A DNA stretch of 64,000 bases, from contig NZ_FWXW01000007.1 of NCBI RefSeq assembly GCF_900176335.1, positions 1 through 64,000 of the forward strand. Reading direction: 5' to 3'. Positions within the stretch are counted from its first letter, which is position 1. Each line of letters begins with the position of its first letter. The notes beneath the pieces were generated by a model, which was not told the DNA's origin, made no database searches, and saw only the letters and a list, made by a program, of their open reading frames with translations. This stretch comes from Papillibacter cinnamivorans DSM 12816 (lineage in GTDB: Bacteria > Bacillota > Clostridia > Oscillospirales > Oscillospiraceae). Both the position numbers and the translations under genes were made by a program. Below are positions 62,189 through 64,000 of the stretch, in pieces.

Positions 62189-62416
62189 ATGAAAAATCCC
62201 ACTATCTATACATACAGCGTTCTCTATTCCTCTTTCGGTCCCTTTGTGAACAAGGTTCCCTATGTCAGCGCGATTCTGGAGCAGGAGGACGGCTCCCGTT
62301 TTCCGTCGCTGCTGGAAGGCTTCGCGCCTGAAATGAAGATTCGGGTCGGCCAGGAGGTGTTCCGTCTCGGCAAGAACGAGCAGGGCCTGGAAAGATACTC
62401 CTTGCTGGAGCAATAG
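62189..62416 (+). CDS. Stand-alone DUF35 OB-fold protein
   Basis: A 75-residue protein made only of the DUF35 OB-fold half: TYSVLYSSFGPF, KVPYVSAILEQEDGSRFPSL and APEMKIRVGQEVF. The zinc-ribbon half with its Cys residues is missing. It starts two bases after the thiolase stop, the classical thiolase-DUF35 gene pair. DUF35 proteins hold thiolase and HMG-CoA synthase together and help bind CoA. ATG 62189 chosen; a GTG at 62183 overlaps. Confidence 0.82.
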   Translation: MKNPTIYTYSVLYSSFGPFVNKVPYVSAILEQEDGSRFPSLLEGFAPEMKIRVGQEVFRLGKNEQGLERYSLLEQ

Positions 62417-62568
62417 GCGGAGGAGCCGGGGCGATATTCCCGGCCGCCTCCCATGGGGAATACCCGGTATGATTTTCTCCGGAAGATAGTCCGGTATTCC
62501 GGTATTGCGCCGGTATGACGGGTGCCCGGACCGCTGATCCCGGCAATATTAGAAAAGGGGCGTTCTGT

Positions 62569-63027
62569 ATGTCAAAAATCGATTTCAGCGATGCCAAAAG
62601 CCGCGACCCTTCCATAAACGGGTATACGTATGATGAACTGCAAGTCGGGGACAAAGCTTACTATACCAAGACGGTTTCCGAATCCGATATCTATACGTTC
62701 GCGGGAATTACCGGAGACTTTAACCCCGCTCACACGAATGAGGCATCCCCCCATCCGCTGTTCGGCACGCGCATCTGCCACGGCGCTTTTTCCGCCGGTC
62801 TGGTTTCCGCCGCTTTGGGAATGAAGATGCCGGGCCAGGGCTGCCTGTACCTGAGCCAGACCTCTAAATTCGTCAGGGCCGTTAAGTTCGGCGACACCGT
62901 TACCGTCAGGCTGGAGGTCACCAAAAAAGACGACGCGAAGAAGCGGGTCATCCTTTCCACGGACTGTTATAACCAGAAGGACGAACTGGTTCTGACGGGA
63001 GAAGCGGTTATACTGCCGAAAAAGTGA
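62569..63027 (+). CDS. MaoC-type (R)-specific enoyl-CoA hydratase
   Basis: A 152-residue hot-dog-fold hydratase. The dyad is in ITGDFNPAHTNE (Asp and His with four residues between). Following RICHGAFSAGLVSAALG is the family's long helix. It adds water to an enoyl-CoA to give the (R)-3-hydroxyacyl-CoA. AAAAGGGG precedes ATG 62569; the frame to 62515 is rejected. It sits between DUF35 and acyl-CoA dehydrogenase genes. Confidence 0.87.
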   Translation: MSKIDFSDAKSRDPSINGYTYDELQVGDKAYYTKTVSESDIYTFAGITGDFNPAHTNEASPHPLFGTRICHGAFSAGLVSAALGMKMPGQGCLYLSQTSKFVRAVKFGDTVTVRLEVTKKDDAKKRVILSTDCYNQKDELVLTGEAVILPKK

Positions 63028-63076
63028 TTTTCTGCAAAGTATGTCGGCGAAAACGCAAACATCAGGAGGGTTCAAT

Positions 63077-64000
63077 ATGGCGTATCACTATTGCACGGAT
63101 GAACAAATTTCCCTGCTGGAAATGGTGAAGGAATTTGCGGACAAGGAAATTCGTCCCAATGTCTCTCAATGGGACGAGAAAGGGGAACTGCCGCTGGACG
63201 TGGTAAATGCGGGCCTTGATATGGGCCTGCATTGCATGGACGTTCCGGAAGAGTACGGCGGCTCCGGCCTGAGCGCAAAGACATGCTGCATGATATTCGA
63301 GGAACTGAGCAAAGCGGACATCGGTGTCTCCTGCGCCTTCAGCGTCACGGGAACCGGGGTGGACCCTGTCATGCTGTTCGGTTCGGAGGAACAGAAGCGG
63401 CTTTATGCGGACCTGGTGTTCCGGGGGCGCGGGCTCGCCTCCTTCTGCCTGACGGAGCCCGGCGCCGGTTCCGATGCCGGCAATGTTCAGACAACAGCCG
63501 TAAAAAAAGGCGGCGAGTACGTGCTGAACGGAACCAAGTGCTTCATTACCAACGCCGGTTTTGCCAACGCGTATTTTGTTATCGCCTCCACCGATAAAAG
63601 CAAGGGCAACCGCGGCCTGAGCGGCTTTATTGTTCCGAAGGGAACAAAGGGTCTGAGTGTTGGAAAAGAAGAAAACAAATGCGGCTTCCGCACCTCCAAT
63701 ACGGCGGAGGTGATCCTGGAGGATGTTGTCGTCCCGGAGTCCTATCGGGTGGGCCGGGAAGGCGATGGGTTCAGGATAGCGATGGCCACATTGGATCACG
63801 GACGACCCAAGATCGGCGCCACGGCGCTGGGGCTCGGCCAGCGCGCGCTGGATGAGGCCGTGAAATATTCCAAAGAGCGGGTCCAGTTCGGGAAACCCAT
63901 TTCCGACAATCAGGGCCTGCAGTTTATGCTGGCCGATATGGAAATCAAAATGGAAGCGTCCAGATGCCTCGTCTATCACGTGGCGGAATTGATGGACCAG
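63077..64000 (+). CDS. Acyl-CoA dehydrogenase, 3' end outside the window
   Basis: The first 308 residues of an FAD enzyme that desaturates an acyl-CoA. Signatures are SFCLTEPGAGSDAGNVQTTA (FAD-binding), NGTKCFITNAGFA, the substrate-loop GFRTSNTAEV and VQFGKPISDNQGLQF. The catalytic Glu would lie beyond residue 350 and is not visible. AGGAGGG precedes the ATG. It continues the operon; electrons could go to an EtfAB pair, perhaps the one at 14.7-16.7 kb or another elsewhere. Confidence 0.88.
   Translation, partial: MAYHYCTDEQISLLEMVKEFADKEIRPNVSQWDEKGELPLDVVNAGLDMGLHCMDVPEEYGGSGLSAKTCCMIFEELSKADIGVSCAFSVTGTGVDPVMLFGSEEQKRLYADLVFRGRGLASFCLTEPGAGSDAGNVQTTAVKKGGEYVLNGTKCFITNAGFANAYFVIASTDKSKGNRGLSGFIVPKGTKGLSVGKEENKCGFRTSNTAEVILEDVVVPESYRVGREGDGFRIAMATLDHGRPKIGATALGLGQRALDEAVKYSKERVQFGKPISDNQGLQFMLADMEIKMEASRCLVYHVAELMDQ

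Overview
The window looks like chromosomal DNA of an anaerobic, spore-forming Clostridia-type Firmicute, perhaps Oscillospirales-like; the genus is a guess. The signs are strong AGGAGG-type ribosome binding sites with frequent GTG/TTG starts, S-layer-homology (SLH) proteins, a collagen-like protein and DUF4183 surface proteins of the kind linked to spores, an electron-bifurcating-type Etf/lactate dehydrogenase set, nickel lactate racemase, FadR- and FCD-type GntR regulators, and CoA-based fermentation enzymes. The DNA is fairly GC-rich with AT-rich patches at about 0.5-1.3 kb, 19.8-20.3 kb and 23.4-24.1 kb. I saw no rRNA, tRNA, CRISPR array or transposase gene.

Layout. 0-1.7 kb: the 3' end of a polymorphic-toxin locus (frame-disrupted pre-toxin, colicin E5-like RNase tip, adjacent immunity candidate, displaced pre-toxin fragment). 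1.8-3.4 kb: a lipocalin-like protein, a methyltransferase and a membrane-anchored protein. 3.6-7.2 kb: a 2-hydroxyacid operon (FAD-linked dehydrogenase, LarA racemase, FadR-type GntR) behind an LldR-like operator. 7.2-8.6 kb: a secreted chagasin-domain protein. 8.9-13.8 kb: three GT2 glycosyltransferases, a PqqD-like protein and an HPr-kinase-like protein, divergent from a nucleotidyltransferase-like gene. 14.0-14.4 kb: a flavodoxin. 14.7-19.3 kb: EtfB, ferredoxin-EtfA, a second FAD-linked dehydrogenase and a YkvI-like carrier, resembling the lactate-oxidising LctBCD complex. 19.3-29.3 kb: mixed accessory and surface genes (tandem repeat, small membrane protein, ferritin-VIT1 fusion, collagen-like protein, 2-hydroxyacid dehydrogenase, FN3/SLH protein, two DUF4183 proteins, radical SAM enzyme). 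29.3-31.9 kb: an ammonium channel fused to a PII domain behind a leader with two terminator-like hairpins. 32-43.9 kb: DUF3888 protein, SLH protease, hybrid histidine kinase, large SLH protein, ABC exporter and a LEA-like repeat protein.

44-64 kb is a catabolic region built on CoA thioesters. A beta-keto acid cleavage enzyme (BKACE) and a GntR regulator are followed by a reverse-strand set (TetR, thiolase-like, enoyl-CoA hydratase/isomerase, CoA-transferase). Divergent from a second TetR gene is a run of about 12 kb: SDR, a complete LIV-type ABC importer, an HMG-CoA-synthase/KASIII-like protein, CoA-transferase, alpha/beta hydrolase, SCP2-type thiolase, a stand-alone DUF35 OB-fold protein, a MaoC hydratase and an acyl-CoA dehydrogenase that runs off the window. 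The likely logic is import by the LIV system, CoA activation by CoA-transferases, beta-oxidation-like steps (dehydrogenase, hydratase, SDR) and carbon-carbon cleavage or condensation by the thiolase/synthase/DUF35 group and BKACE. The substrate cannot be read from the sequence. The HMGCS-like, thiolase and DUF35 genes together recall the archaeal thiolase/HMG-CoA synthase/DUF35 complex and are the most interesting feature here.
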